Below are positions 1 to 7,218 of a DNA stretch of 9,416 bases, piece after piece. The notes beneath the pieces are model-generated. The model had not been told where the DNA came from, ran no database searches, and worked only from the letters and a program-made list of their open reading frames with translations. A program made the translations under genes and the position numbers. The DNA is from Bacillota bacterium (GTDB lineage Bacteria > Vulcanimicrobiota > JAMDEM01), in the NCBI GenBank assembly GCA_023486985.1, contig JAMDEM010000164.1, positions 500 through 9,915 on the forward strand, read 5' to 3'. Each line of letters begins with the position of its first letter. Position 1 is the stretch's first letter.

Positions 1-2
1 GG

Positions 3-119
3 AACTGGGGCTGGACCGGCAATTGGGGCTGGGGCTGGAGCTGGGGCTGGAACTGGGGCTGGTCATGGTGGAGCTGGGGCTGGAGCTGGGGCTGGAGCTG
101 GGGCTCATGGGGCGGCAAC
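3..119 (+). repeat. Degenerate 6-bp coding repeat (tggggc / tggagc type)
   Basis: Hexamers of the form TGG-GGC, TGG-AGC, TGG-AAC and TGG-TCA are tandemly arrayed. In the chosen frame each adds Trp plus Gly, Ser or Asn. The tract is much more GC-rich than the surrounding AT-rich DNA, because it is built of TGG and GGC codons. Unit length is a multiple of three, so slippage would change length without breaking the frame. Confidence 0.85.
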
Positions 120-296
120 TGGGGCCGCTGGGGCGGGTCATGGGGCCGCTGGGGCGGGTCATGGGGCCGCTGGGGCAGATATTTTGGAGGCGAAGAGAAA
201 GACGTTTACGAGTTGCCAGCTCCATTCGACAATGATTTTGTTGATGCATTCATAAAGCAAATGCAGGCAAAGGAATCCATGCATCAAGAAGTGTAA
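3..296 (+). CDS. 3' part of a Trp/Gly/Ser-rich repeat protein with a conserved charged tail (5' end outside window)
   Basis: The frame starting at base 3 is open to a TAA at 294-296 and gives 97 residues. The first ~58 are almost entirely Trp, Gly, Ser, Asn and Arg, with Trp at nearly every second position (GWGWSWGWNWGW), then WGRWGGS units; I count 23 Trp. A non-repetitive tail follows: GGEEKDVYELPAPFDNDFVD, then AFIKQMQAKE. The other two forward frames are also open through the tract (Gly-Ala and Leu-Gly-Glu readings). This frame is chosen because its tail matches the tail encoded at 9294-9416 at 24 of 30 residues, with 11 further codons differing only synonymously, the pattern of a selected protein. 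No start is visible; the gene enters from the left. No family is recognised. It may be a structural or surface protein, or the substrate of the enzymes encoded opposite. Existence is fairly sure; function is unknown. Confidence 0.82.
   Translation, partial: NWGWTGNWGWGWSWGWNWGWSWWSWGWSWGWSWGSWGGNWGRWGGSWGRWGGSWGRWGRYFGGEEKDVYELPAPFDNDFVDAFIKQMQAKESMHQEV
120..176 (+). repeat. 21-bp tandem repeat, about 2.7 perfect copies
   Basis: The unit begins tggggccgctggggcgggtc and runs at 120-140 and 141-161, with a partial copy at 162-176. Each unit encodes WGRWGGS. The copies are identical, which suggests recent in-frame expansion within the Trp-rich gene. Confidence 0.88.
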
Positions 297-299
297 TTT

Positions 300-1955
300 T
301 TAAGAATCAGGATTGCAGAGTATCCTTTCCAGGTAAATTTTTCCGAAGTTAGTTTGATTTCGGTGAATTCCTTGTTTGAAAATTTCCAGTTTCAGGATTT
401 TTCGTCCATAGTATATAAAATAAGGTTTGAATCGATAATTTCTCAGGAAAAATTTTTTAATCTGGTCCATATTCATATTTGGAGGCGCATTTTGCGGCTG
501 GATCAAATTTCCTTCTATTATATCACCGTCCAGCAGCACTCTGCCTTCAGATAAATGAAAATCAATGCCGGATTTTATTTGCTCTAAAACATTTTCTGTG
601 CTTTGAAAGGGAGAATCAAGGAAAAATTGAAAAATGTTTATTACCCTGCACTTAAGATAGTATCTGGCATATTCGTGGTCATTGCTTAAACCCAGAAATA
701 CTACAGTATCAGCTTTATCAATATATTGACTGTAGTACTTCATCTTAACCAGAGCTTCATTTTCACCACGGCATTGCTTTATACCGATAAGATAGTTTGA
801 AGTTAAAAGAGCTATCAATGAAGTAGTCATTAAAGCGGTTGAAACAGTTTTTAATACAGGATAAAAATTTAATAGTTCCTGTAAACCTAGAGATAACAGT
901 ATTATTACGGGGATAAGAACAATATATATATAGTAATTGTACGGATCAACCAGCCACATTGCTGCAGCCTGCAGAAGTATCCAGAGAAGGCAAAGGAAAG
1001 AGAGAGCACAATGCTTTTCCATGATTTTTTTGTTGAATTTTATAAAAAGCAGCATTACTATAATTAAAAAAAGTCCAAAGTATGCAAGCTGGATGTCTAA
1101 TTGAAGTTCCGGCGCCGGCGCTTCAATTCCCCGGCAGACAAGAGAGGCTGATAGAAGGTTTAGGAAAAGCGGCAGTTTTAATATATGTTCATGGATGCCA
1201 ACCCCTGCCAGACGGGGAGCAACTCCAAACCATGTGAGAGGCGTCTTTCCCGTTACAATATCCAGCATATTTATTCCCGAGAATTTTATAAGGATTATCA
1301 AATGGGGTATTACAAAAAAGACAAGAATGGCAGCAAGGAAAAGCATATAGGAGGAAAATTTTTTCTTCAGTGGGCTGGCATTTAAGAAAAACGCAATTGT
1401 CAGGGGCAGAAACAAGACCATATTTGCTGAATGATAAAGCATTGCCAGAGCAAAGAAGAAGCCGGTCAAGAGGGTCCCGGCGGGGGCAAGGAAAGATTCT
1501 GCAGTAAAAAAGTAAATGGTAAGCATGACAAAAAGTGCGGCAAGGCTGTAAAATTTAACTTCAGCGTTCCAGAACCAGAAATAGTAAGAAAATCCCAGAA
1601 GGAAGGCGCAGAAAAGAGAGGTTTTAAGGCTTTTTGTAAGACGGAAAATAATCAGGAAGAAGAATGCAACTGCAAGACTTCCGCAGACAGCATTTAAAAG
1701 CTGCATTAGTTCAAGAGTATTTCCTTTAAATCCCAGAAGTGCTCCTAGAAGATAAGCTCCCCTTCCGGTGATTTCCCAGAGGGGGTGCTCCATTCTCCAG
1801 AAATTATGGCTGGAGACAGCGCCTTCCTCAATTGACAGGGCATAGTTTATAGAATCTGATGAATAATATGTTATTCTTAAGAAAAAATAAAAAAGAAAAA
1901 AGAACAAAAAAACTGTTAGAAAAAAGATGTGGATTTTGTATTCCCGCTGCTTCAT
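300..1955 (-). CDS. GT-C/DUF2723-like multi-pass membrane glycosyltransferase, fourth paralog (551 aa)
   Basis: The start is placed at the ATG at 1953-1955, which overlaps the TGA of the preceding gene as ATGA; an upstream GTG at 2024 would add 23 residues lying inside that gene and is unlikely. The protein has an N-terminal membrane helix, then SSDSINYA with Asp34 and an MEHPLW motif with His57, then FWNAEVKFYSLAALF with Glu132, about ten hydrophobic segments, a WLVDPYNYYIYI motif, and a soluble C-terminal part of ~130 residues. The early acidic residue, the HP motif and the AEV-x-x-Y-x-L pattern resemble DUF2723 (TMEM260-like) and other GT-C enzymes, which use polyprenyl-phosphate sugars and act on the outer face of the membrane. 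Sugar and acceptor are unknown. Residues 52-225 are encoded by DNA identical to the neighbouring paralog. The gene ends 3 bases from the stop of the convergent Trp-rich gene. Confidence 0.8.
   Translation of the reverse strand: MKQREYKIHIFFLTVFLFFFLFYFFLRITYYSSDSINYALSIEEGAVSSHNFWRMEHPLWEITGRGAYLLGALLGFKGNTLELMQLLNAVCGSLAVAFFFLIIFRLTKSLKTSLFCAFLLGFSYYFWFWNAEVKFYSLAALFVMLTIYFFTAESFLAPAGTLLTGFFFALAMLYHSANMVLFLPLTIAFFLNASPLKKKFSSYMLFLAAILVFFVIPHLIILIKFSGINMLDIVTGKTPLTWFGVAPRLAGVGIHEHILKLPLFLNLLSASLVCRGIEAPAPELQLDIQLAYFGLFLIIVMLLFIKFNKKIMEKHCALSFLCLLWILLQAAAMWLVDPYNYYIYIVLIPVIILLSLGLQELLNFYPVLKTVSTALMTTSLIALLTSNYLIGIKQCRGENEALVKMKYYSQYIDKADTVVFLGLSNDHEYARYYLKCRVINIFQFFLDSPFQSTENVLEQIKSGIDFHLSEGRVLLDGDIIEGNLIQPQNAPPNMNMDQIKKFFLRNYRFKPYFIYYGRKILKLEIFKQGIHRNQTNFGKIYLERILCNPDS
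1282..1802. repeat. 521-bp perfect direct repeat, copy 1
   Basis: This stretch is identical base for base to 2472-2992 (offset 1190). It lies inside the fourth glycosyltransferase-like gene and covers residues 52-225. Identity stops abruptly at both ends (1281 g versus 2471 t; 1803 a versus 2993 t), and outside it the two genes are clearly diverged homologs. Gene conversion between paralogs is the simplest reading. Confidence 0.95.
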
Positions 1956-3139
1956 GGATGAACCCTGTAAGGCAAAATACCAAAAAATAAATTTAAAAAG
2001 AAGAGGGCAAGGATTGCAAGACACATCGGAATTGTAAATAAAGTTTTTCCTGTGGAAATAAACAACTGTTTTAAGCCAAGCGATAACAGCATTACCAGAG
2101 GTACAAGGGCGATATAGATATAATAATTGTAAGGGTCAACTATCCACAAGGCAGTTATTTGAAGGGAAGCCCAGAAAAGACAAAACAAAGACAGGGATTT
2201 ATGTTCCTGAACAATCTTGCTTTTAAATTTTATAAAAAGAATGATTGTCAGTAGCAGAAAAATTATAAAAGAAATCAGCTGGAAATTTATCTGCACATGA
2301 GGAGTTGGCGGTCCCATTCCCATAAAAAGAGAACCGGCAATGAGGTTAATAAAAAGAGGCAGTCTCCTGAAGATAATATCGCGTGCATCTATCCCTTCAA
2401 GCCTCAGGGATGCTCCAAACCAGGAAAAAGCTTCTTTGTTTCTCCAAAAGTCGGCAACATGTACTCCGGATAATTTTATAAGGATTATCAAATGGGGTAT
2501 TACAAAAAAGACAAGAATGGCAGCAAGGAAAAGCATATAGGAGGAAAATTTTTTCTTCAGTGGGCTGGCATTTAAGAAAAACGCAATTGTCAGGGGCAGA
2601 AACAAGACCATATTTGCTGAATGATAAAGCATTGCCAGAGCAAAGAAGAAGCCGGTCAAGAGGGTCCCGGCGGGGGCAAGGAAAGATTCTGCAGTAAAAA
2701 AGTAAATGGTAAGCATGACAAAAAGTGCGGCAAGGCTGTAAAATTTAACTTCAGCGTTCCAGAACCAGAAATAGTAAGAAAATCCCAGAAGGAAGGCGCA
2801 GAAAAGAGAGGTTTTAAGGCTTTTTGTAAGACGGAAAATAATCAGGAAGAAGAATGCAACTGCAAGACTTCCGCAGACAGCATTTAAAAGCTGCATTAGT
2901 TCAAGAGTATTTCCTTTAAATCCCAGAAGTGCTCCTAGAAGATAAGCTCCCCTTCCGGTGATTTCCCAGAGGGGGTGCTCCATTCTCCAGAATCTGTAAC
3001 TGGAAATATCTCCTTTTTCAATAGATGCGGCATAATCAAAGGATTCCGGCGAATACAAATTTATTTTAAGGAAGAAATAAAGAGAGAAAAATAATATAAA
3101 AATTAAAAGAAAAACGATTGGTTTTTTTAAACAGTTCAT
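1952..3139 (-). CDS. GT-C/DUF2723-like membrane protein, third paralog, C-terminally truncated (395 aa)
   Basis: This is homologous along its whole length to the ~540-residue neighbours but stops right after the last membrane segment (LFFGILPYRVHP). That point matches about residue 403 of the 536-residue paralog (LFAAIIPAHQYNP), so the soluble C-terminal part of ~133 residues is missing. The early acidic position reads SPES (Glu32), where the paralogs have Asp; His55 and Glu130 are kept. It starts with ATG in an ATGA overlap with the upstream gene, has no clear Shine-Dalgarno sequence, and ends in an ATGA overlap with the next gene, so translation is probably coupled at both ends. A deletion that fused the membrane part to the next gene's start would explain the layout. 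The frame is intact, so it may be a membrane-only partner of a full-length paralog or a decaying copy. Confidence 0.75.
   Translation of the reverse strand: MNCLKKPIVFLLIFILFFSLYFFLKINLYSPESFDYAASIEKGDISSYRFWRMEHPLWEITGRGAYLLGALLGFKGNTLELMQLLNAVCGSLAVAFFFLIIFRLTKSLKTSLFCAFLLGFSYYFWFWNAEVKFYSLAALFVMLTIYFFTAESFLAPAGTLLTGFFFALAMLYHSANMVLFLPLTIAFFLNASPLKKKFSSYMLFLAAILVFFVIPHLIILIKLSGVHVADFWRNKEAFSWFGASLRLEGIDARDIIFRRLPLFINLIAGSLFMGMGPPTPHVQINFQLISFIIFLLLTIILFIKFKSKIVQEHKSLSLFCLFWASLQITALWIVDPYNYYIYIALVPLVMLLSLGLKQLFISTGKTLFTIPMCLAILALFFLNLFFGILPYRVHP
2472..2992. repeat. 521-bp perfect direct repeat, copy 2
   Basis: This is the partner of 1282-1802, lying inside the truncated third paralog (residues 50-223). 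It spans the HPLW loop, the AEVKFYSLAALF segment and the HSAN-containing helix. Confidence 0.95.
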
Positions 3140-4746
3140 GGTTGTTTTTTGTCATGCTTCTTTTTAAGTATCAGATATTTGCCTATGTCGTCCCCGGGTA
3201 TAGGTTCTATTATATAGTTTTTCTTGAAAAACTGGCTGATACTGCTCATATTCATGTTTGAAGGAGCCCAGGGCGGAACTTCTGTTTTTTCATTAAGCAG
3301 GTCGTTATGAATATAAATTATTTTTGACTCTTGAAGGGCACTGTTTACTTGAATTTTTAACCTTTTGAGAATCTCATCAGGCTTAATAGTAGGATAGTGT
3401 TGATGCAAACCAACAATATCTATTATGTTTGCACGGATAAAATACTTAAAATATACCGAGTCAGGATTGATGCCGGAACTAACAACTGTGTCAGTTCGTT
3501 TTATTATGTTTCTATAGTGGTTAATAGTTTCCATGAAAGGATTATACTGGTGAGCGGGAATAATTGCTGCAAAAAGATTGGTAAAAAAAAGAGGAATTAA
3601 AAGAATCAAAAGCAGGAGTATGGAAGAATATTGTACCATTCTGGATTTTTTGAATTTTTCAATAAAGCAGGTAAGTGAAACAGCAAAGATTGAAAGAATC
3701 GGCAGCAAGATTATGTATATAAAAAAGTTAAAAGGATCTACAAACCACAAGCCGATCCATTGTAAGACAATCCAGAGAATAAAGAATATCATCAGAGGAT
3801 ATCTTTCTTTAAAAAGCCTGAAGATGGAAATGATAAAGAAGAACCCTGTCAGAATCAGCAGGATAGGAAAGTAATTTTTCCATATAAAATAATACAGGGG
3901 ATTATTTCCATAATAAGAGTAAAACCCCGCCATAATGTTCCAGAACCTGTCAAGAAAAATGGGAAGTCTTTGAAGATTAAAGTTAAAGTCAAAACCTTGA
4001 AATCTTGTTTGGAGCCCGAACCATGGATAGGAAGGAGCCCAAAAAAAGAAGTTATTGAACTGGATGCCAAGAAAATAATTCATGATAAAAAGATGAGGTG
4101 TGACGAAGAAAAGTATAAGTCCGATAATATAAGTCAAAAAGTTTGAAATATTTCTTATAATTGTTTTTTTCATGATAAGAATGGTAATTCCTATTGGAAG
4201 AAAAATTATAATATTGGCTGAGTGAAAGAGAGCTGAAATTCCTGTTGCCAGCCCTGCACCCAGTGCATTTAAAGTGCCTCCTTTCTCAAGCCTGACAATG
4301 AAATAAAGAATAAGGACAGTAAAAAAAGTTGCCACGCTGTAATGCTTGATACAGCCGCTCCAGTGCCAGAAGTAAAAAGAAACACCAAATATCATGGCAA
4401 CAAGAAGAGAAACAATTCTATTGCCGGTAAGAATATAGAGAGAAAGAAAAAACATCGAAACTGCCAGAGCACCGAATATTGAGTTTATAAACTGCAGGGG
4501 AACAAGGGCGCCTTCTGTATTGCCCAGCTTTTTTGATGCCTGGTAAGCCAGAACATCAAGCGGGCCCCAGAGCGGGTGCTGGGAAGACCAGAAGATATAA
4601 TCATTTTTTATTCCTGATTCTGCGTTCATTGTATATGTTATGTCATCAGTATCATAAATAATGTTTCTTAAAAAAAAGTAAAGAGAGAAAAAAAGAGCAA
4701 ATATCAGGATAAATATAATCAGGTTTTTTGAGAAGTTAGAAGGCAT
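3136..4746 (-). CDS. GT-C/DUF2723-like multi-pass membrane glycosyltransferase, second paralog (536 aa)
   Basis: It starts with ATG seven bases after a strong AGGAGG site. It has an N-terminal helix (about residues 9-29), then YDTDDITY with Asp34, SSQHPLWG with His57, FHSANIIIFLP, the family's PWFGLQTR motif, WFVDPFNFFIYI near residues 334-345, and a soluble C-terminal part of ~130 residues. The layout matches the paralogs, so membrane transfer of a lipid-linked sugar is the likely role; donor and acceptor are unknown. One oddity: where the paralogs have Glu (AEVK, VEVK), this one reads GCIKHYS with Cys132. If that Glu is functional, this copy may differ in activity or substrate. Its stop codon overlaps the next start as ATGA. 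Confidence 0.8.
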   Translation of the reverse strand: MPSNFSKNLIIFILIFALFFSLYFFLRNIIYDTDDITYTMNAESGIKNDYIFWSSQHPLWGPLDVLAYQASKKLGNTEGALVPLQFINSIFGALAVSMFFLSLYILTGNRIVSLLVAMIFGVSFYFWHWSGCIKHYSVATFFTVLILYFIVRLEKGGTLNALGAGLATGISALFHSANIIIFLPIGITILIMKKTIIRNISNFLTYIIGLILFFVTPHLFIMNYFLGIQFNNFFFWAPSYPWFGLQTRFQGFDFNFNLQRLPIFLDRFWNIMAGFYSYYGNNPLYYFIWKNYFPILLILTGFFFIISIFRLFKERYPLMIFFILWIVLQWIGLWFVDPFNFFIYIILLPILSIFAVSLTCFIEKFKKSRMVQYSSILLLLILLIPLFFTNLFAAIIPAHQYNPFMETINHYRNIIKRTDTVVSSGINPDSVYFKYFIRANIIDIVGLHQHYPTIKPDEILKRLKIQVNSALQESKIIYIHNDLLNEKTEVPPWAPSNMNMSSISQFFKKNYIIEPIPGDDIGKYLILKKKHDKKQP

Positions 4747-4753
4747 ATTTATT

Positions 4754-4759
4754 CCTCCT
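4754..4759 (-). promoter_or_regulatory. Strong Shine-Dalgarno site AGGAGG
   Basis: On the minus strand, AGGAGG sits seven bases before the ATG at 4746, just after the TAA of the upstream gene (4761-4763). It is the best ribosome binding site in the window and fixes the start of the 536-residue protein. Confidence 0.85.
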
Positions 4760-4760
4760 T

Positions 4761-6386
4761 TTAAAGCCGTACTGCGGATAATTCGAAAAGTGCTTCATCG
4801 GGACCGATTCCCTTTTTGGATTTTAGAATTAACCTTTCTCCAAAGAAGTTTTTTATCCTCTCCAGATCCATTGCCGCAGGCATCCATTGGTCAGGGCTTA
4901 CGGCAGGGAAAAGAATATGCCTGTCAATGAAAACTTTATGACCAAGCGACAGATCATTATTCATTTTAGATAACAAATTTTTAATGATTTTATCTGTGGT
5001 TTCATTAACATTTCGTTCGAATTCAACTTCAAGGTCCACAGCGTTGGCTTTAAGAAAATAGCCTGCGTAATAAACATCAGGGAAAAAACCTGAAAAGTAG
5101 ATTGAATCTCCGGCTTTCACATAAGGACCAAGAGCAAGAACCCTGCAAAGCCATGGATTGCCGCCTTTCAGGTGTTCCGGATATATTTTAATCATCAGGT
5201 TAAGGGAAAAGAATAGTAAAACAAAAAGGCTCAGTATATATAGAACATTGTTTATTTTAGGAATTGAAGCCATGCCTACTGCAGATATTATAATAATTGG
5301 GAAAAGAATCATAAAACTCATATCATTTCTTGCGTGAACTTGTTCAATTCCTATTGAGTAGACTGCAATCCATATGAGTGACGGCAAAATTATTTTTAGC
5401 TTTTCTCCGGGCGTTTTCCACAAGCCGGCGATAAAGATGATAAAACAAAATATCAGGAAAGCGGGAAAGAGCAATAATAAAATTTTCAGGACGATTACTT
5501 TTTCAGTTTTTGCTTCCATGAATAAACTGTCTTTTATGTCTGTTCCCTGGGCAAGAAACCCCTTGATAAACGTTTCAAGGTTTTGTCTGCCTGTCGGCAC
5601 TTCCTGTCCTATAAATCTTGTGCCAAGTCCGAACCATCTGTAAAGTTGATCAAAGTTTAACATAGCATTAATGTGTCCGCCGCCAAACAAAGAGGCAAAA
5701 ATTGATGTATGCACTATAATTATCAGGGTTGCAGTCATCAGCGCCAAACTTGTCGTGCCGCTCAACCGGGTTTTGAAATCTGATTTCGTAGTGAGGGAAA
5801 AAAATAATATAACCGGAATAAAAAAGATGTTAATTATATGATAAAAAAAGGACAGGGCAGCCGTAATACCGGCAATGGGGTAAAGATAAAATCTTTTCTG
5901 GTCGGTGTTAATTATGATATAGAGACTGAGAATGACAAAAAAAGCAGAGATTACATACATTTTTACTTCTACTGAATAAAACCAGAACCGGTATATAAAA
6001 GCCATAATAAGGGAGAAAAGCAAAGATATCATACGGTTGCCAGTAATCTTATGCAAAACCAGAAAAAAGAAAGCGATACACAGTGCCCCGAAAAAAGAGT
6101 TCAAAGCCTGTATCAGGCTTAAGGAACTAAAGTTCATGCCCATTTTTTCCGAAACCTTGTATAACACACTGCCTGTTATTGCCCAGAAGGGGTGCTGCGG
6201 GTTCCAGAAGATCAGGGTTATGCTTTTTCCTTTTTCGCAAAGCTGGGCAAGAATGATTCCATCAGTGGTGTATTGGGCAGTCCACGTGGAAAGATATAAA
6301 ATAAATGTGGAGATGAAAATTATAAAAAAAATAAATTTCGGGTTCTTAAAGATATTTTTCCAGTCTCGTTCAGGGCTGGATTTCAT
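4761..6386 (-). CDS. GT-C/DUF2723-like multi-pass membrane glycosyltransferase, first paralog (541 aa)
   Basis: The N-terminus is basic and cytoplasmic, followed by a membrane helix (about residues 17-35). Then come YTTDGIILAQL with Asp42, NPQHPFWAI with His65, FWFYSVEVKMYVISAFF with Glu140, multiple hydrophobic segments, RWFGLGTRF, and a soluble tail of ~130 residues (GDSIYFSG, then YYAGYFLKANAVDLE). These positions match the other paralogs and the GT-C pattern of an early acidic residue in the first external loop plus a second acidic loop residue. It is the most diverged of the four: the WxVDPxN motif is replaced by EQVHARND, and HSAN by HIIN. It begins four bases after the UbiV-like stop, so it is probably cotranscribed with the U32 pair. 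Likely role: transfer of a sugar from a polyprenyl carrier. The substrate is not shown. Confidence 0.8.
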   Translation of the reverse strand: MKSSPERDWKNIFKNPKFIFFIIFISTFILYLSTWTAQYTTDGIILAQLCEKGKSITLIFWNPQHPFWAITGSVLYKVSEKMGMNFSSLSLIQALNSFFGALCIAFFFLVLHKITGNRMISLLFSLIMAFIYRFWFYSVEVKMYVISAFFVILSLYIIINTDQKRFYLYPIAGITAALSFFYHIINIFFIPVILFFSLTTKSDFKTRLSGTTSLALMTATLIIIVHTSIFASLFGGGHINAMLNFDQLYRWFGLGTRFIGQEVPTGRQNLETFIKGFLAQGTDIKDSLFMEAKTEKVIVLKILLLLFPAFLIFCFIIFIAGLWKTPGEKLKIILPSLIWIAVYSIGIEQVHARNDMSFMILFPIIIISAVGMASIPKINNVLYILSLFVLLFFSLNLMIKIYPEHLKGGNPWLCRVLALGPYVKAGDSIYFSGFFPDVYYAGYFLKANAVDLEVEFERNVNETTDKIIKNLLSKMNNDLSLGHKVFIDRHILFPAVSPDQWMPAAMDLERIKNFFGERLILKSKKGIGPDEALFELSAVRL

Positions 6387-6390
6387 TGCT

Positions 6391-7218
6391 TTACTTTCTT
6401 TCTAAGGCTATGGGCATGGGAATTTCCGGCTGAAAAATAAGCCTGTCCACGCCAAGATCATTAAGATTTTCAGGAAGTTTTTCATTTTTAAAAAAGAAGG
6501 TGTTGCCCTGTGCGGCTATGGGAACCTTCATAACATCGTTGGTAAATATTGCCCTGTAATTTCTGCAGGTTCTGGGGCATTTGAGTATGCATCTTACCAC
6601 GAAGGTTCCGTCTTTTTCTATTTCACTGATTTTACACAGCCTGGTAGTGGTTATGTAACCAAAAGGATAGTAAATGGATATATGCATTTCAGGAGCGGTT
6701 TCTTCAACATTGAAAGCAATGCCCTGAAGCAGGTTATCAAATTCAAGGCGGTTTATTTTAAACTTTTTCAGAAAATTTCTTATCGCTGCAATAGAAAGAT
6801 GAGTGTCTCTAAAATTAGCGATAATTTCTGGCGGCATTTTGTCCATGAAGGCTGCTATTCTCGGGTCTCTTTTCATCTTATTCATAAGCCTGCCCAGAGT
6901 ATAGGCAGGGAATGAAAAATTACTGTTTAACATTCTTAAGATTCCCCAGTCATTTACCACTATCTCTGCATCCGGCTTCCTTTTTTCTATGGATTTAAAA
7001 AGTTCTTTGAATTTTTCAAGAAAAGCGTCGGTTACATAAGGAGTGACAAAGGTGAATTTCAGATTGTGCTGCTCTGCATAGTCCATGGCTTCCCCCAGCT
7101 CCCTGCTGGAAGGAATAAGGTGCTGGCAGAATTCAATGCCGAAATACATTCTGTCGTACGGGGAAGGATTAAAATCTTCCAGGAGTTCTACCTGGGAGAC
7201 AAAGAAGGCTTGTTCCAT
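6391..7218 (-). CDS. UbiV-like U32-family iron-sulfur protein (275 aa)
   Basis: The length is close to UbiV (~290 aa). MYFGIEFC carries Cys31, matching the first cluster cysteine of UbiV (YLGEAVC). A second set follows: TTRLC (Cys195), then Cys210, Cys214 and Cys218 in RCILKCPRTC, matching the C-x12-C-x3-C group that binds the 4Fe-4S cluster in UbiV. EIVVNDWGILRML resembles the conserved barrel segment of the family. Known members UbiU/UbiV hydroxylate a ubiquinone precursor without O2, and the relatives RlhA and TrhP hydroxylate RNA, with prephenate as oxygen donor. The ATG at 7218 follows a GGAAAGGG site and lies 31 bases inside the UbiU-like gene, typical of a heterodimer. No UbiT or other quinone gene is near, so the substrate is probably different. 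Confidence 0.85.
   Translation of the reverse strand: MEQAFFVSQVELLEDFNPSPYDRMYFGIEFCQHLIPSSRELGEAMDYAEQHNLKFTFVTPYVTDAFLEKFKELFKSIEKRKPDAEIVVNDWGILRMLNSNFSFPAYTLGRLMNKMKRDPRIAAFMDKMPPEIIANFRDTHLSIAAIRNFLKKFKINRLEFDNLLQGIAFNVEETAPEMHISIYYPFGYITTTRLCKISEIEKDGTFVVRCILKCPRTCRNYRAIFTNDVMKVPIAAQGNTFFFKNEKLPENLNDLGVDRLIFQPEIPMPIALERK

Noticed and set aside
23..235. 70-residue Leu-Gly-Glu reading of the left repeat tract
   Set aside because: It starts with TTG inside a repeat and its end has no match, while frame 3 of the same DNA runs into a tail conserved at the other end of the window.
1..252. Silk-like Gly-Ala reading (GAGAGAGTGAG) of the left tract
   Set aside because: It is frame 1 of the same repeat. 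It runs out of the tract into sequence unlike the conserved tail, so it is a by-product of the hexamer repeat.
1431..1697. 88-residue plus-strand frame, repeated identically at 2621-2887
   Set aside because: The two are identical only because both lie in the 521-bp repeat. They are antisense shadows of the membrane-protein genes.
1282..2992. Insertion sequence as the cause of the 521-bp repeat
   Set aside because: The repeat is in-frame coding sequence of two homologous genes, with no inverted termini, target duplications or transposase.
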